From positions 69,501 to 133,500 of the forward strand of contig QUAH01000004.1 in assembly GCA_003426165.1 (NCBI GenBank): a stretch of DNA of 64,000 nt, written 5' to 3'. Below are positions 1-8,124 of the stretch, in pieces. The translations under genes and the position numbers were made by a program. The notes beneath the pieces are model-generated. The model saw only the letters and a list, made by a program, of their open reading frames with translations, searched no databases and was not told the origin of the DNA. Each line of letters starts with the position of its first letter. Position 1 is the first letter of the stretch. Source of the DNA: Candidatus Saccharicenans subterraneus (GTDB taxonomy: Bacteria; Acidobacteriota; Aminicenantia; Aminicenantales; Saccharicenantaceae).

Positions 1-1
1 T

Positions 2-322
2 GATAACTCCTCGGGCCAGTCCCTGCCCCCCCGGGACCTGCCCCGCCACCGCCTGCCGCAGGACGAAAAAAACAGGGTCTTTCTCAGCCCGGACTTTTCC
101 CCCAACCTGTTTCTCTACGACAATTTTCCCGGTGGCATCGGTCTCAGCCCTGCCCTGTTCGAACTGAAGGCCAGCCTGCTCCAGGCCTGCCTGGGGACGA
201 TTGAAGCCTGTCCCTGCGAAGAGGGCTGCCCTTCCTGCGTGGGACCGGTCAGAGAAAGCGGGGAAAAGGCCAAGCAGGTGGCCCGTGCCATCCTGCAGAA
301 ACTACTTCTTGCAGGCGCATAA
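2..322 (+). CDS. C-terminal end of a DEAD/DEAH-box helicase with DUF1998-type zinc-binding tail (partial)
   Basis: The window opens inside a gene. The frame starting at base 2 is open to a TAA at 320-322 and gives about 106 residues. The tail holds 'NLFLYDNFPGGIGLS' followed by a four-cysteine cluster 'CPCEEGCPSCVGP' near its end. This layout is characteristic of the DUF1998 region that closes MrfA/YprA-type superfamily-2 DNA helicases, where the cysteines bind zinc. The helicase core lies upstream of the window and is not seen. The last 21 bases overlap the end of the convergent trkA-like gene, so the two share their 3' ends. The call rests on the cysteine motif and the preceding FPGG segment. 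Confidence 0.8.
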   Translation, partial: DNSSGQSLPPRDLPRHRLPQDEKNRVFLSPDFSPNLFLYDNFPGGIGLSPALFELKASLLQACLGTIEACPCEEGCPSCVGPVRESGEKAKQVARAILQKLLLAGA

Positions 323-958
323 ATCGGCGATGTTTTCTTCCTCGCCCATTACAACCAGTACATCGCTGTCCTTGACCACAAAGTCCGCCCCGGGGATGAA
401 AATCAGGCGGTCGGGCACCAGCTGCCTGACCGCTATGACCTGGACCCGGTAGCGGTTGGTCAGGTCCAGGTCCCGCAGTTTCTTGCCGATGAAGGCCTCG
501 GGCGGGACAATTTCCTGGATGCTGATGTTTTCGGCCAGGGGCAGGTACTCCAGGACATTCCTGGAGCTAAGGCGCTGGGCCAGCCTAACGGCCATGTCCC
601 GTTCGGGGTAGATGACCTCGGTGGCCCCGATGGCCTCCAGGATTTTGCCGTGGTCCGGGCTCAGGGCTTTGGCCAGGATGCGGTTGACACCCAGTTCATG
701 AAGGTAGAGCACCGTCAGAATCGAAGGTTCCATCTCCGGCCCGAGGCTGACCACCGCCACGTCCATGTCCTGAACGCCCAGGGCCTTAAGGCTTTCCTTG
801 TCGGCCGAGTCCATCCAGACAGCCTGGCTGGAAAAATCCTTGGCCTCTTCGACCTTATCCTTATCTTTGTCTATGACCAGGACTTCGTGGCCTTTTTCAT
901 AGAGCGTTTTAGCCAGATAACTGCCAAAACTTCCGAGACCGATAACGGCAAATCTCAT
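302..958 (-). CDS. ktrA: K+ uptake regulatory subunit, TrkA/KtrA family (RCK protein)
   Basis: This 218-residue cytoplasmic protein gates a K+ channel-like transporter in response to nucleotide. A Rossmann fold starts at once: the glycine motif G7-x-G9-x-x-G12 and the acidic residue D30 ending strand 2 (VLVID) fit NAD(H)/ATP binding. An RCK_C-like domain occupies about residues 140-218. The single RCK-N/RCK-C pair makes it KtrA-like; the duplicated TrkA is about 450 residues. It lies 38 bases downstream of the membrane partner gene on the same strand, so the two form a two-gene operon. Its 3' end overlaps the helicase gene tail by 21 bases. Confidence 0.93.
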   Translation of the reverse strand: MRFAVIGLGSFGSYLAKTLYEKGHEVLVIDKDKDKVEEAKDFSSQAVWMDSADKESLKALGVQDMDVAVVSLGPEMEPSILTVLYLHELGVNRILAKALSPDHGKILEAIGATEVIYPERDMAVRLAQRLSSRNVLEYLPLAENISIQEIVPPEAFIGKKLRDLDLTNRYRVQVIAVRQLVPDRLIFIPGADFVVKDSDVLVVMGEEENIADLCACKK

Positions 959-996
959 TTTGTTACTCCTGGATAAAGCCCGTTCTTGGGGATATT

Positions 997-2340
997 TTAG
1001 CCCACCATGATGCTTTCTTCAATAAACTGGTAATGACCGGCCGGCTTAACCCGGCTGAAGGCATAGAGCATGGTCAGTGGCCCGATCCGGCCAAGATACA
1101 TGGTAACCACCAGAATCAACTTGTTCAGGGGATGGAGGTTCGGGGTGATGCCCAGGGACAGGCCAACCGTGCCGAAGGCCGAGACCACCTCGAACAGGGC
1201 TTCTTTTAAAGCCAGCTGGGGCTGAATGATGAGCAGGGCCAGGGTCGAAGCAAAAACCAGAGACATGGCCAGCGAAACCAGGGTGTAGGCCTTGATGATG
1301 TCCTCGTTTTTAATAGCCCTGGAGAAAATCTGAGGGACTTCATGACCATGGATACGTGACCGGAGGAACGCGAAGATCACGCCGAAGGTGGTGGTCTTGA
1401 CCCCGCCTCCAGTCGAGCCCGGCGAAGCCCCGACAAACATTATTAAGATCAGCAACAGCAAAGAAGCTACCGACAGGCTGTTAAGGTCTACGGTGTTAAA
1501 GCCAGCGGTCCGGGCCGAAACCACCTGAAATACCGCGCCCAGGACCTTTTCTTTGAGCGGCAGGCTGGAAAAACCCCGGTCGAATTCCATCAGGAACAGC
1601 AGAATGGCCCCGGTCAGTATGATTCCCAGGGTAATGGCCACCACGAACTTGGTATGTAGAGAAAACCTGACCCTCTCTTTTTGCAGGCAACTTCTAAGAG
1701 CCAGCTTTATTTCCTGCAGGACAAAAAAGCCAAGACCTCCGAAAACAATCAGAAAGATCATGACCAGGTTGACCAGGGTGTCTCCGCGAAAGGCAGCCAG
1801 GTTATCAGAAAAAAGCGAAAAGCCAGCATTGCAAAAAGCGGAAACAGAGTGGAAGACGGACAGGGCCACGGCCCTGGACCAGGAACCAACCCCGGAGAAT
1901 TTCAACATGAGGAGGGCGGCTCCAATCAGTTCGAAACCGAAGGTAAACAGGAAAACATCCCGCAGCAACGACCGGAAATCTGAAATGGCCGCCGGGCGGA
2001 AGGAACCTTCGACCACCAGCTTGTCGGACAGGCTGACCCGCCTGCCGGCGGTCATCAGAATAAAGCTGGAAAAAGTCATGATCCCCAGACCGCCAAGCTG
2101 GATCAGGGCCAGCAGGATTCCTAGCCCCCAGGGGCTGAAGTAATTCGGGGTGTCAACCACGATCAGCCCGGTGACACAGATGGCCGAGGTGGAGGTGAAG
2201 AGGGCATCTATCAGGGGAATCCTCCCGGCCCGGGTGGAAAAAGGCAGGGAGAGAATGATGGTCCCGACGATGATGGCCGCCAGGAAGCTCAGGGCCAGCA
2301 ACCGGGGCGGATGCACCAGCTTTTTCTTAAAATTATTCAA
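997..2340 (-). CDS. ktrB: K+ transporter membrane subunit, TrkH/KtrB family
   Basis: This is a 447-residue polytopic inner-membrane protein. Four pore-loop repeats carry the selectivity-filter glycines typical of the superfamily: 'TSAICVTGL' near residue 52, then 'VSAFCNAGF', 'VSARTAGFN' and 'VSAFGTVGL'. It pairs with the downstream KtrA-type subunit to import K+. The predicted start is TTG at 2338-2340, supported by a GAGGG Shine-Dalgarno just upstream. A TTGACT-N17-TTTAAT promoter sits further up. Length matches KtrB (about 450 residues). Confidence 0.93.
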   Translation of the reverse strand: MNNFKKKLVHPPRLLALSFLAAIIVGTIILSLPFSTRAGRIPLIDALFTSTSAICVTGLIVVDTPNYFSPWGLGILLALIQLGGLGIMTFSSFILMTAGRRVSLSDKLVVEGSFRPAAISDFRSLLRDVFLFTFGFELIGAALLMLKFSGVGSWSRAVALSVFHSVSAFCNAGFSLFSDNLAAFRGDTLVNLVMIFLIVFGGLGFFVLQEIKLALRSCLQKERVRFSLHTKFVVAITLGIILTGAILLFLMEFDRGFSSLPLKEKVLGAVFQVVSARTAGFNTVDLNSLSVASLLLLILIMFVGASPGSTGGGVKTTTFGVIFAFLRSRIHGHEVPQIFSRAIKNEDIIKAYTLVSLAMSLVFASTLALLIIQPQLALKEALFEVVSAFGTVGLSLGITPNLHPLNKLILVVTMYLGRIGPLTMLYAFSRVKPAGHYQFIEESIMVG

Positions 2341-2362
2341 TCTGCCCTCTTATAAGTCCTTA

Positions 2363-2391
2363 ATTAAACCGCTTTAAAGCCCGGCAGTCAA
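2363..2391 (-). promoter_or_regulatory. Sigma-70-type promoter for ktrB-ktrA
   Basis: On the minus strand, TTGACT (2386-2391) is separated by exactly 17 bases from TTTAAT (2363-2368). The start codon of ktrB follows 22 bases downstream of the -10 box. The spacing and 5/6 matches in both boxes support the call; transcription has not been shown. Confidence 0.6.
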
Positions 2392-2473
2392 GTAGGCCAC
2401 CCTGTCCGCCATTAGCGGCAGCCTCAAACCCTGCCCCTCGAGCGGCCGGCCCGGCCAGCCTGACCCTATCTAA

Positions 2474-2502
2474 TTGACATACCCCGTTCCGTATGTTAAC
2501 TT
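2474..2502 (+). promoter_or_regulatory. Putative promoter of the tolQRAB operon
   Basis: TTGACA (2474-2479) is followed after 17 bases by TAACTT (2497-2502). The -10 match is only 3/6, so the call leans on the perfect -35 and the spacing. Only 9 bases separate the -10 box from the tolQ ATG, and there is no Shine-Dalgarno, so the transcript may be leaderless. Confidence 0.45.
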
Positions 2503-2511
2503 GAAAAAGTT

Positions 2512-3169
2512 ATGAATGTTTTCAGCCTGATATCTCAAGCCACCATAGTCGTCAAGCTTATCCTCCTCATATTGATCATTTTCTCTGTTTTTTCGTGGGC
2601 CATAATCATCTATAAAAGGCGAAGCATAAGGGCAGCCGAGGCCGCTTCCCAGAATTTCCTGGAAGTTTTCCGGCGCAGCAAATCCCTAAATGAAGTCAAC
2701 GAAGCGGCCCGCAAGTACAAGAACAGCCCCCTGGCCAGCCTGTTCCAGGCCGGCTTCAAGGAACTGGTCCACCTGACCAGGTCCAACCCGCAGCCCCAGG
2801 GGTCCATAAATGGAGAAAAGCTGGAAAGCATCAACCGCTCGCTGCTCAGGGCCTCCAACGCCGAAATCAACCGGCTGGAAAAAATGATGAGCTTCCTGGC
2901 CACCTGCGGCAGTGTCACCCCCTTCATCGGCCTGCTCGGCACCGTCTGGGGAATCATGGATTCTTTCCACAAAATCGGGGTGGTCCGCTCGGCCAGCCTG
3001 GTAACAGTGGCTCCCGGCATCGCCGAGGCCCTGATCGCCACAGCCGTGGGTCTGTTCGCGGCCATCCCGGCGGTCATTGCCTATAATTATTTCCTGGGCC
3101 GCATCAAGGAAATGATATCCATGATGGACGATTTCAGTCTTGAATTCTTAAATATCATAGAAAGGGCTT

Positions 3170-3180
<11 letters not shown>
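2512..3180 (+). CDS. tolQ: TolQ, MotA/TolQ/ExbB proton-channel family
   Basis: This 222-residue inner-membrane protein forms, with TolR, the proton-driven motor of the Tol-Pal system that helps constrict and stabilise the outer membrane. Three membrane spans are visible: about 14-34, and a C-terminal pair around 128-150 and 165-187. The conserved segment '[15 protein letters not shown]' lies between the cytoplasmic domain and the second span. It could be read as ExbB, but the downstream order tolR-tolA-tolB-pal-cpoB fixes the identity. Its stop overlaps the tolR start. Confidence 0.93.
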
Positions 3181-3627
<447 letters not shown>

Positions 3628-3628
<1 letters not shown>

Positions 3629-4470
3629 TGAAACCCTCCCTCGGCATGAGCAGTTCTTTCAAGAGAGCGGTCATCCTGTCCGTCTTCTTTCACATAATCC
3701 TGTTTGCCCTGATTGGCCTTTCCAATCAGCTGGCCGGGCCCAGGAAACCTGGAATGGTTCATTATGTGAACCTGAATTTTGTCGGTCTGCCCGGAGGAGG
3801 CGGCGGCGGGGGTGGCGGGGGCAGCGGCCCCGGGTCCGGACCCGGAGACGGAAAACCGGCTCAACCGGCTTCGCCCGTCCAGAAGGAAACCATGAAAGAA
3901 CTGACGGTTCCCCAGAAAACCCAGGCCAGCAGCGAATCCTCACTGCGGCACCCGGTCGAAAAAGCCAGGCCCGCCAGCAAGAAACCGGCCCCGGCCAAGA
4001 AGACTGAAATTTCTGCTCCCCAACCCGGTAACCGAACGGCGGCAGCCAGCGGCTCAGAAACCGGAGGCCAGGCAGGCGGGACGGGAACCGGAGGGGGCGG
4101 CGGCTCAGGCCTCAGAATAGGAGTTGGTGAAGGACCGGGTGGTTTCGGCGGCGGTTACGGCGACCCGCTGGGGACCTCATCCTTTCCGTTTACTTACTAT
4201 CTCCAGATCATAATAGACCGCGTCTCTTCCAACTGGTTCACCGCCACCAGCCATCTTGATTACAGCGGGGAATATCAGTCGGTGATCTATTTTAAGATCC
4301 TGCGCAACGGGCAGGTCGCCGACCTGAAGATAGAACAGCCCTCGGAGCTTCCAGCCCTGGACCTGACGGCCAGGCGGGCGGTGGAGCTGGCCGCTCCTTT
4401 CCCGCCACTCCCGAGGGACTTTGAAAACGACTACCTAGTCGTCCATCTTATTTTCGAGCGGAGCAAATGA
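3628..4470 (+). CDS. tolA: TolA-like energy transducer with TonB-type C-terminal domain
   Basis: This is a protein of about 280 residues with one N-terminal membrane anchor (about 13-32), a glycine-rich linker with an uninterrupted run of ten glycines near residue 60, a Pro/Ala/Lys stretch, a second Gly-rich patch, and a C-terminal TonB/TolA-type domain (about 185-280, '[14 protein letters not shown]' and later 'PPLPRDF'). It would span the periplasm and pass TolQR energy to TolB-Pal. The helical Ala/Lys domain of enterobacterial TolA is replaced by flexible glycine-rich linkers. ATG at 3628 overlaps the tolR stop and is preferred to the TTG one codon upstream. Confidence 0.88.
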
Positions 4471-5753
4471 AAAAATCAGCCACCTGGATCCTGTGCCTTT
4501 TCATCCTGACTGCCGGCGGCTTAAGCCTTTTCTCACAGCAGGAAATCGTCCTGACCATCAGGGAGGGCGTCCCGGCCATTTCTCTGGCCCTGCCGCCATT
4601 CATCTCCGATGCTTCATCGGCCGAAGCCCGGGAAGCGGCCGAGACCATCCACCGGGTTCTGGCCGACGACCTGCGCTACAGCCGGGTATTTTCCCTGGTA
4701 CCGCGGGAGCACCTGAACTACATCCGTCCTTTGAATCCTAAAGAAATATTTTTCAAAGACTGGGAATCCATCCAGACCAGAATCCTGGTCGTGGGCGAGG
4801 TCAGCCAGTCCCAGAACCGGGTCATCTTCGAGGTTAAAATCTACGATGTAAAAAGCGAAAAAATGATCCTGGGCAAAAGATACCAGGCCGACCCGGGCGT
4901 CTTCCGGCTGGTGGCTCACCGGGTGGCCGACGAGCTGATGAAGCTCTACGGGGAAAAACCCTATTTCACCACCAAGATAGTGTTTGTTTCCAACCGCGAC
5001 GGTAACGACGAGCTGTACATGATGGATTATGACGGGGCCAACCAGACCCGGCTGACCTTCAACAAGTGGCGCGATTACATGCCGGCCTGGTCGCCCGACC
5101 AGCGGGCCATCGTCTTTACCTCCTACCGGGCGGGAAATCCAGACCTGTACATTCTCCATCCCTACGAGGGCAAGCTGACCCCGGTCTCAACCAAAGGCAC
5201 TAACTTTTCAGGGGCCTTTTCTCCGGACGGCAAAAAGCTGGCTTTTTGCTCTACCAGGGATGGCAATTCCGAAATATACGTGGCCGAGGCCGACGGTAGC
5301 AATGCCCGGAGGATAACCTTTAACAGCGCCATAGATACCGCGCCCACCTGGTCGCCGACCGGTCGTGAAATTGCCTTCACCTCGGACCGGACGGGAACAC
5401 CGCAGATCTACATCATGGACGCGGAAGGGGGTAACGTCCGCAAGGTCAGCTTCGGCGGCAATTACCTGGATGCCCCGGCCTGGTCGCCCGACGGCGAAAG
5501 GATCGCTTTTGTCTCCCGGGTGGACAACTTTTTTGATATTTACATCCTGAACCTCAAAACCAATAAGATCACCAAGCTCACCGAAACCAGGGCCCGGAAC
5601 GAATCCCCCAGCTGGTCGCCCGACGGACGCCACATCATTTTCTCTTCCAATATGTCGGGCAGCATTCAGGTCTATTCGGTGGATTACGACGCCAGCAATC
5701 TGCGCTGCCTGACCTCCCAGGGAGAAAACAAGCTGGCCAACTGGACCAATTGA
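4467..5753 (+). CDS. tolB: Tol-Pal system periplasmic protein TolB
   Basis: This is a 428-residue exported protein. After a signal peptide (about 1-22) comes an N-terminal alpha/beta domain (to about 160), then a six-bladed beta-propeller built from repeats with the signature 'WSPD/WSPT' and 'I(A/V)F(T/V)S(D/N)R' (for example near residues 209, 296, 339 and 383). TolB binds Pal and relays the state of the Tol motor. The ATG overlaps the tolA stop (ATGA). It is the last gene before a fresh promoter for pal. Confidence 0.95.
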   Translation: MKKSATWILCLFILTAGGLSLFSQQEIVLTIREGVPAISLALPPFISDASSAEAREAAETIHRVLADDLRYSRVFSLVPREHLNYIRPLNPKEIFFKDWESIQTRILVVGEVSQSQNRVIFEVKIYDVKSEKMILGKRYQADPGVFRLVAHRVADELMKLYGEKPYFTTKIVFVSNRDGNDELYMMDYDGANQTRLTFNKWRDYMPAWSPDQRAIVFTSYRAGNPDLYILHPYEGKLTPVSTKGTNFSGAFSPDGKKLAFCSTRDGNSEIYVAEADGSNARRITFNSAIDTAPTWSPTGREIAFTSDRTGTPQIYIMDAEGGNVRKVSFGGNYLDAPAWSPDGERIAFVSRVDNFFDIYILNLKTNKITKLTETRARNESPSWSPDGRHIIFSSNMSGSIQVYSVDYDASNLRCLTSQGENKLANWTN

Positions 5754-5766
5754 GCCGGTTATTCTG

Positions 5767-5795
5767 TTGACAGCCTGAAATCTTCATTGTATAAA
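5767..5795 (+). promoter_or_regulatory. Strong sigma-70-type promoter for pal-cpoB-ssb
   Basis: TTGACA (5767-5772), 17-base spacer, TATAAA (5790-5795). Both boxes are near consensus and the spacing is ideal. Predicted start of transcription is about 5802, leaving a leader of about 45 bases with an AGGAGG ribosome site before pal. Confidence 0.78.
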
Positions 5796-5799
5796 TTGA

Positions 5800-5828
5800 G
5801 TGGCTCTGAGGTCTGACTTTCGAGCCAC
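5800..5828 (+). other. Stem-loop at the 5' end of the pal mRNA
   Basis: GTGGCTC (5800-5806) and GAGCCAC (5822-5828) are perfect 7-base complements around a 15-base loop. The stem falls at or just after the predicted transcription start, and the AGGAGG of pal follows 9 bases later. A 5'-terminal hairpin could stabilise this abundant-lipoprotein mRNA; this is inference. Confidence 0.5.
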
Positions 5829-5847
5829 CACCAGATGAGGAGGAGTT

Positions 5848-6396
5848 ATGAAAAAATTTCTGGTTCTTTTTCTGACCGTAATCCTGGTTCTGTCCTTCGC
5901 CGCTTCCTGCAAGAAGAAGGCCAAGGAAGTCCCGCCCCCGCCGCCGCAGGCCCAGGAACAGCCGAAGGTGGAAAAGGTTGAAGAACCGGCCATCAAGGAG
6001 CCGGTGCTGACCGAAGAAGAAATCTTCATGAAGAAAACTCTGGAAGAGATCAACCAGGAAAAACCGCTGGCCATGATCCATTTCGACTATGACAAGTACA
6101 ATATCAGGCCCGATGCCGTTCCGGTCCTGGAAGCCAACGCTTCCTGGCTGAAAAAATTCCCCACGGTCAAGATCCTGGTCGAAGGCCACTGCGATGAGAG
6201 AGGAACCGAGGAGTACAACCTGGCCCTGGGCGAGAAGAGAGCCAAGAGCACCATGGATTACCTGGTCAGCCTCGGAATTTCGGCTGACAGAATAAGAATC
6301 ATATCCTACGGCAAGAGCCAACCCCTGGACCCGGGTCATGACGAAACGGCCTGGGCCAAGAACAGGAGAGCCCAATTCCTGATCATCGGGAAATAA
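5848..6396 (+). CDS. pal: Peptidoglycan-associated lipoprotein Pal
   Basis: This is a 182-residue outer-membrane lipoprotein. The lipobox 'LSFAASC' puts the lipidated cysteine at C21, followed by a Lys/Pro-rich tether. The OmpA-like domain (about 73-182) shows 'IHFDYDKYNIRPDA' and the peptidoglycan-binding stretch 'GHCDERGTEEYNLALGEKRA'. Pal anchors the outer membrane to the wall and is the partner of TolB, encoded just upstream. A strong AGGAGG site lies 7 bases before the ATG. Confidence 0.96.
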   Translation: MKKFLVLFLTVILVLSFAASCKKKAKEVPPPPPQAQEQPKVEKVEEPAIKEPVLTEEEIFMKKTLEEINQEKPLAMIHFDYDKYNIRPDAVPVLEANASWLKKFPTVKILVEGHCDERGTEEYNLALGEKRAKSTMDYLVSLGISADRIRIISYGKSQPLDPGHDETAWAKNRRAQFLIIGK

Positions 6397-6397
6397 A

Positions 6398-7246
6398 TTG
6401 TTAAAAAATTCTAAACTCTGTCTTTTTCTCGTCTGCAGCCTGGGCCTGATCTGGCTGGCCCCGGCCGCAGGACAGACCAAGAAGACTTACGAGTTGATGT
6501 ATGAGGACATCCAGGCCCTCAAGCTGCAGGTCCAGGAACTCAGCACCCTGCTCAAGAAGAACCAGGCTGACCTGCAGGAATTAAAAGACCAGGTCAAGCT
6601 GCTGGGAGACCTGGTAAGAAAAACCCAGGCCGAGCAGGTGGCGCTCAAGGAAGACTTCCGCAATATACCGGTACAGTTCCAGCTCCTTAACAGCAAGCTG
6701 GAAGAGGTCCAGTTCCAGACGGCCATACTGAACGACATCCTGCAGGCCATCCAGAACCTGACCCCGCCGGCCAGGGCGGATGAAAAGACCGGAAAAACCG
6801 CAAAAACCCAGGCCGGGAAGGGAGAGCCCCAGCCGGTTGAATCCAAGAAACCGGCCACGGTCAACATCCCGGCCCAGGAAATGTACAACAACGCTTACGG
6901 CGACTACCTGAAGGGCAACTATTCCCTGGCCATCGACAGCTTCAAGCTCTTCCTGCAACAGTACCCGAACACTCCCCTATCCGACAATGCCCTGTACTGG
7001 ATCGGCGAATGCCACTACAGCCAGGAACAGTACCAGCAGGCCATCGACGCCTTTAACGAGCTGCTGATCAGCTACCCGGCCGGGGACAAGGTTCCCGCCG
7101 CTTACCTGAAGAAGGGTATGAGCCTGGTCCAGCTGGGCCGGAAAGACGAGGCCCTGGCCACCTTCAAGCTGCTGGTGGCCAAGTACCCGACGCAGGAAGA
7201 AGCGCGCCTGGCCCAGCAAAAAATCAACGAACTGGGGAACAAATGA
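6398..7246 (+). CDS. cpoB: Tol-Pal accessory protein CpoB/YbgF
   Basis: This is a 282-residue exported protein: signal peptide (about 1-27), coiled-coil segment (about 30-105, 'LKLQVQELSTLLKKNQADL'), Lys/Pro-rich linker, and three TPR-like repeats at the C terminus (about 165-280, 'AYGDYLKGNYSLAIDSFKLF', 'ALYWIGECHYSQEQYQQAI'). CpoB links Tol-Pal to septal wall synthesis. The start is a TTG one base after the pal stop, which implies coupled translation. Placement after pal is the classical order. Confidence 0.9.
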   Translation: MLKNSKLCLFLVCSLGLIWLAPAAGQTKKTYELMYEDIQALKLQVQELSTLLKKNQADLQELKDQVKLLGDLVRKTQAEQVALKEDFRNIPVQFQLLNSKLEEVQFQTAILNDILQAIQNLTPPARADEKTGKTAKTQAGKGEPQPVESKKPATVNIPAQEMYNNAYGDYLKGNYSLAIDSFKLFLQQYPNTPLSDNALYWIGECHYSQEQYQQAIDAFNELLISYPAGDKVPAAYLKKGMSLVQLGRKDEALATFKLLVAKYPTQEEARLAQQKINELGNK

Positions 7247-7716
7247 GAGATAGAAACAGTTTTAACAAAGTCATCCTGGTGGGAAACCTCGTAAAAAAAC
7301 CCGAAATCCGGCACATACCATCAGGCCGGGCCGTGGCCAGGTTCCAGGTGGCCACCAACGAGCAGATCTATAATCGCGAGACCAGGCAGGCCACGGATCG
7401 GACCGAGTATCATCGCATCGTGGCCTGGGGACCGCTGGCCGAGTTCTGCGACCGGTTCCTCGAGACCGGAAGACAGGTCATGGTCGAAGGCCGGTTGCGC
7501 TGGCGTTCCTGGGAAGACCGCGACGGCAACCGCCGCAACAGCACCGAGGTGGAAGCGGTTAACATCGTTCTCCTCGGTAAGAGAGTGCCGCCCCAGGCCG
7601 AGGCCCAGGTCGAGGCCGGGGCCGTTGAGGACTTCCCCGAAATTTCTGAGCCGGCCACCGAGGAATTCCCCGAGGAGACCCCGTCGACCGAAGGGGACGA
7701 CGAAATTCCCTTTTAG
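7243..7716 (+). CDS. ssb: Single-stranded DNA-binding protein
   Basis: This is a 157-residue SSB. An OB-fold (about 5-112) opens with 'FNKVILVGNLVKKPEIRH' and includes 'RTEYHRIVAWGPLAEF'. An acidic, proline-containing tail ends in the partner-binding tip DDEIPF. It binds ssDNA in replication, repair and recombination. Its ATG overlaps the cpoB stop (ATGA), so it is translationally coupled to the envelope operon, an unusual partner for ssb. Confidence 0.95.
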   Translation: MRDRNSFNKVILVGNLVKKPEIRHIPSGRAVARFQVATNEQIYNRETRQATDRTEYHRIVAWGPLAEFCDRFLETGRQVMVEGRLRWRSWEDRDGNRRNSTEVEAVNIVLLGKRVPPQAEAQVEAGAVEDFPEISEPATEEFPEETPSTEGDDEIPF

Positions 7717-7739
7717 CTTTACTGCCTGACCGGAGGCAT

Positions 7740-8120
7740 GTGGTGACCGAGGTTCCAGATTCCGAAAAAATCCGCCGGCTTATATACGAGGAAATCAGGC
7801 CCTGGGGCAAGTTCCGCAGCTATCCCCACGAGCTGGCCTCCAGCCTGAAAATAATTACCGTCAATCCCGGTGGACTGCTGTCCCTTCAATACCACCGGAA
7901 GCGCAGCGAGTACTGGGTGGTTCTGGATGCCGGCCTGGAAATAACCCTCGGAGAAAAGACCTGGCAACCGCAGCCGGGAGAAGAAATATTCATTCCGGCC
8001 GGAACTCCACACCGCCTGAAGGGTCTCGGACCACTTCCGGCCAGGGTGATGGAACTGTGGCTGGGGGACTCCGGCGAGGATGACATCGTCCGGCTGGAAG
8101 ACGTTTACGGGCGGGATTAG
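7740..8120 (+). CDS. Mannose-6-phosphate isomerase-like cupin protein
   Basis: This 126-residue single-domain cupin resembles the type II phosphomannose-isomerase domain found at the C terminus of ManC. Visible are 'RPWGKF', 'LSLQYHRKRSEYWVVL' and 'EEIFIPAGTPHRL', giving the HxH-type and final His metal ligands of the cupin barrel. It may isomerise a sugar phosphate, but free-standing copies often have other substrates, so the reaction is not assigned. Start is GTG at 7740 (or the next GTG at 7743), with GGAGG just upstream. It is the last gene of the plus-strand run and converges on the PTS block. Confidence 0.75.
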   Translation: MVTEVPDSEKIRRLIYEEIRPWGKFRSYPHELASSLKIITVNPGGLLSLQYHRKRSEYWVVLDAGLEITLGEKTWQPQPGEEIFIPAGTPHRLKGLGPLPARVMELWLGDSGEDDIVRLEDVYGRD

Positions 8121-8124
8121 AAAA

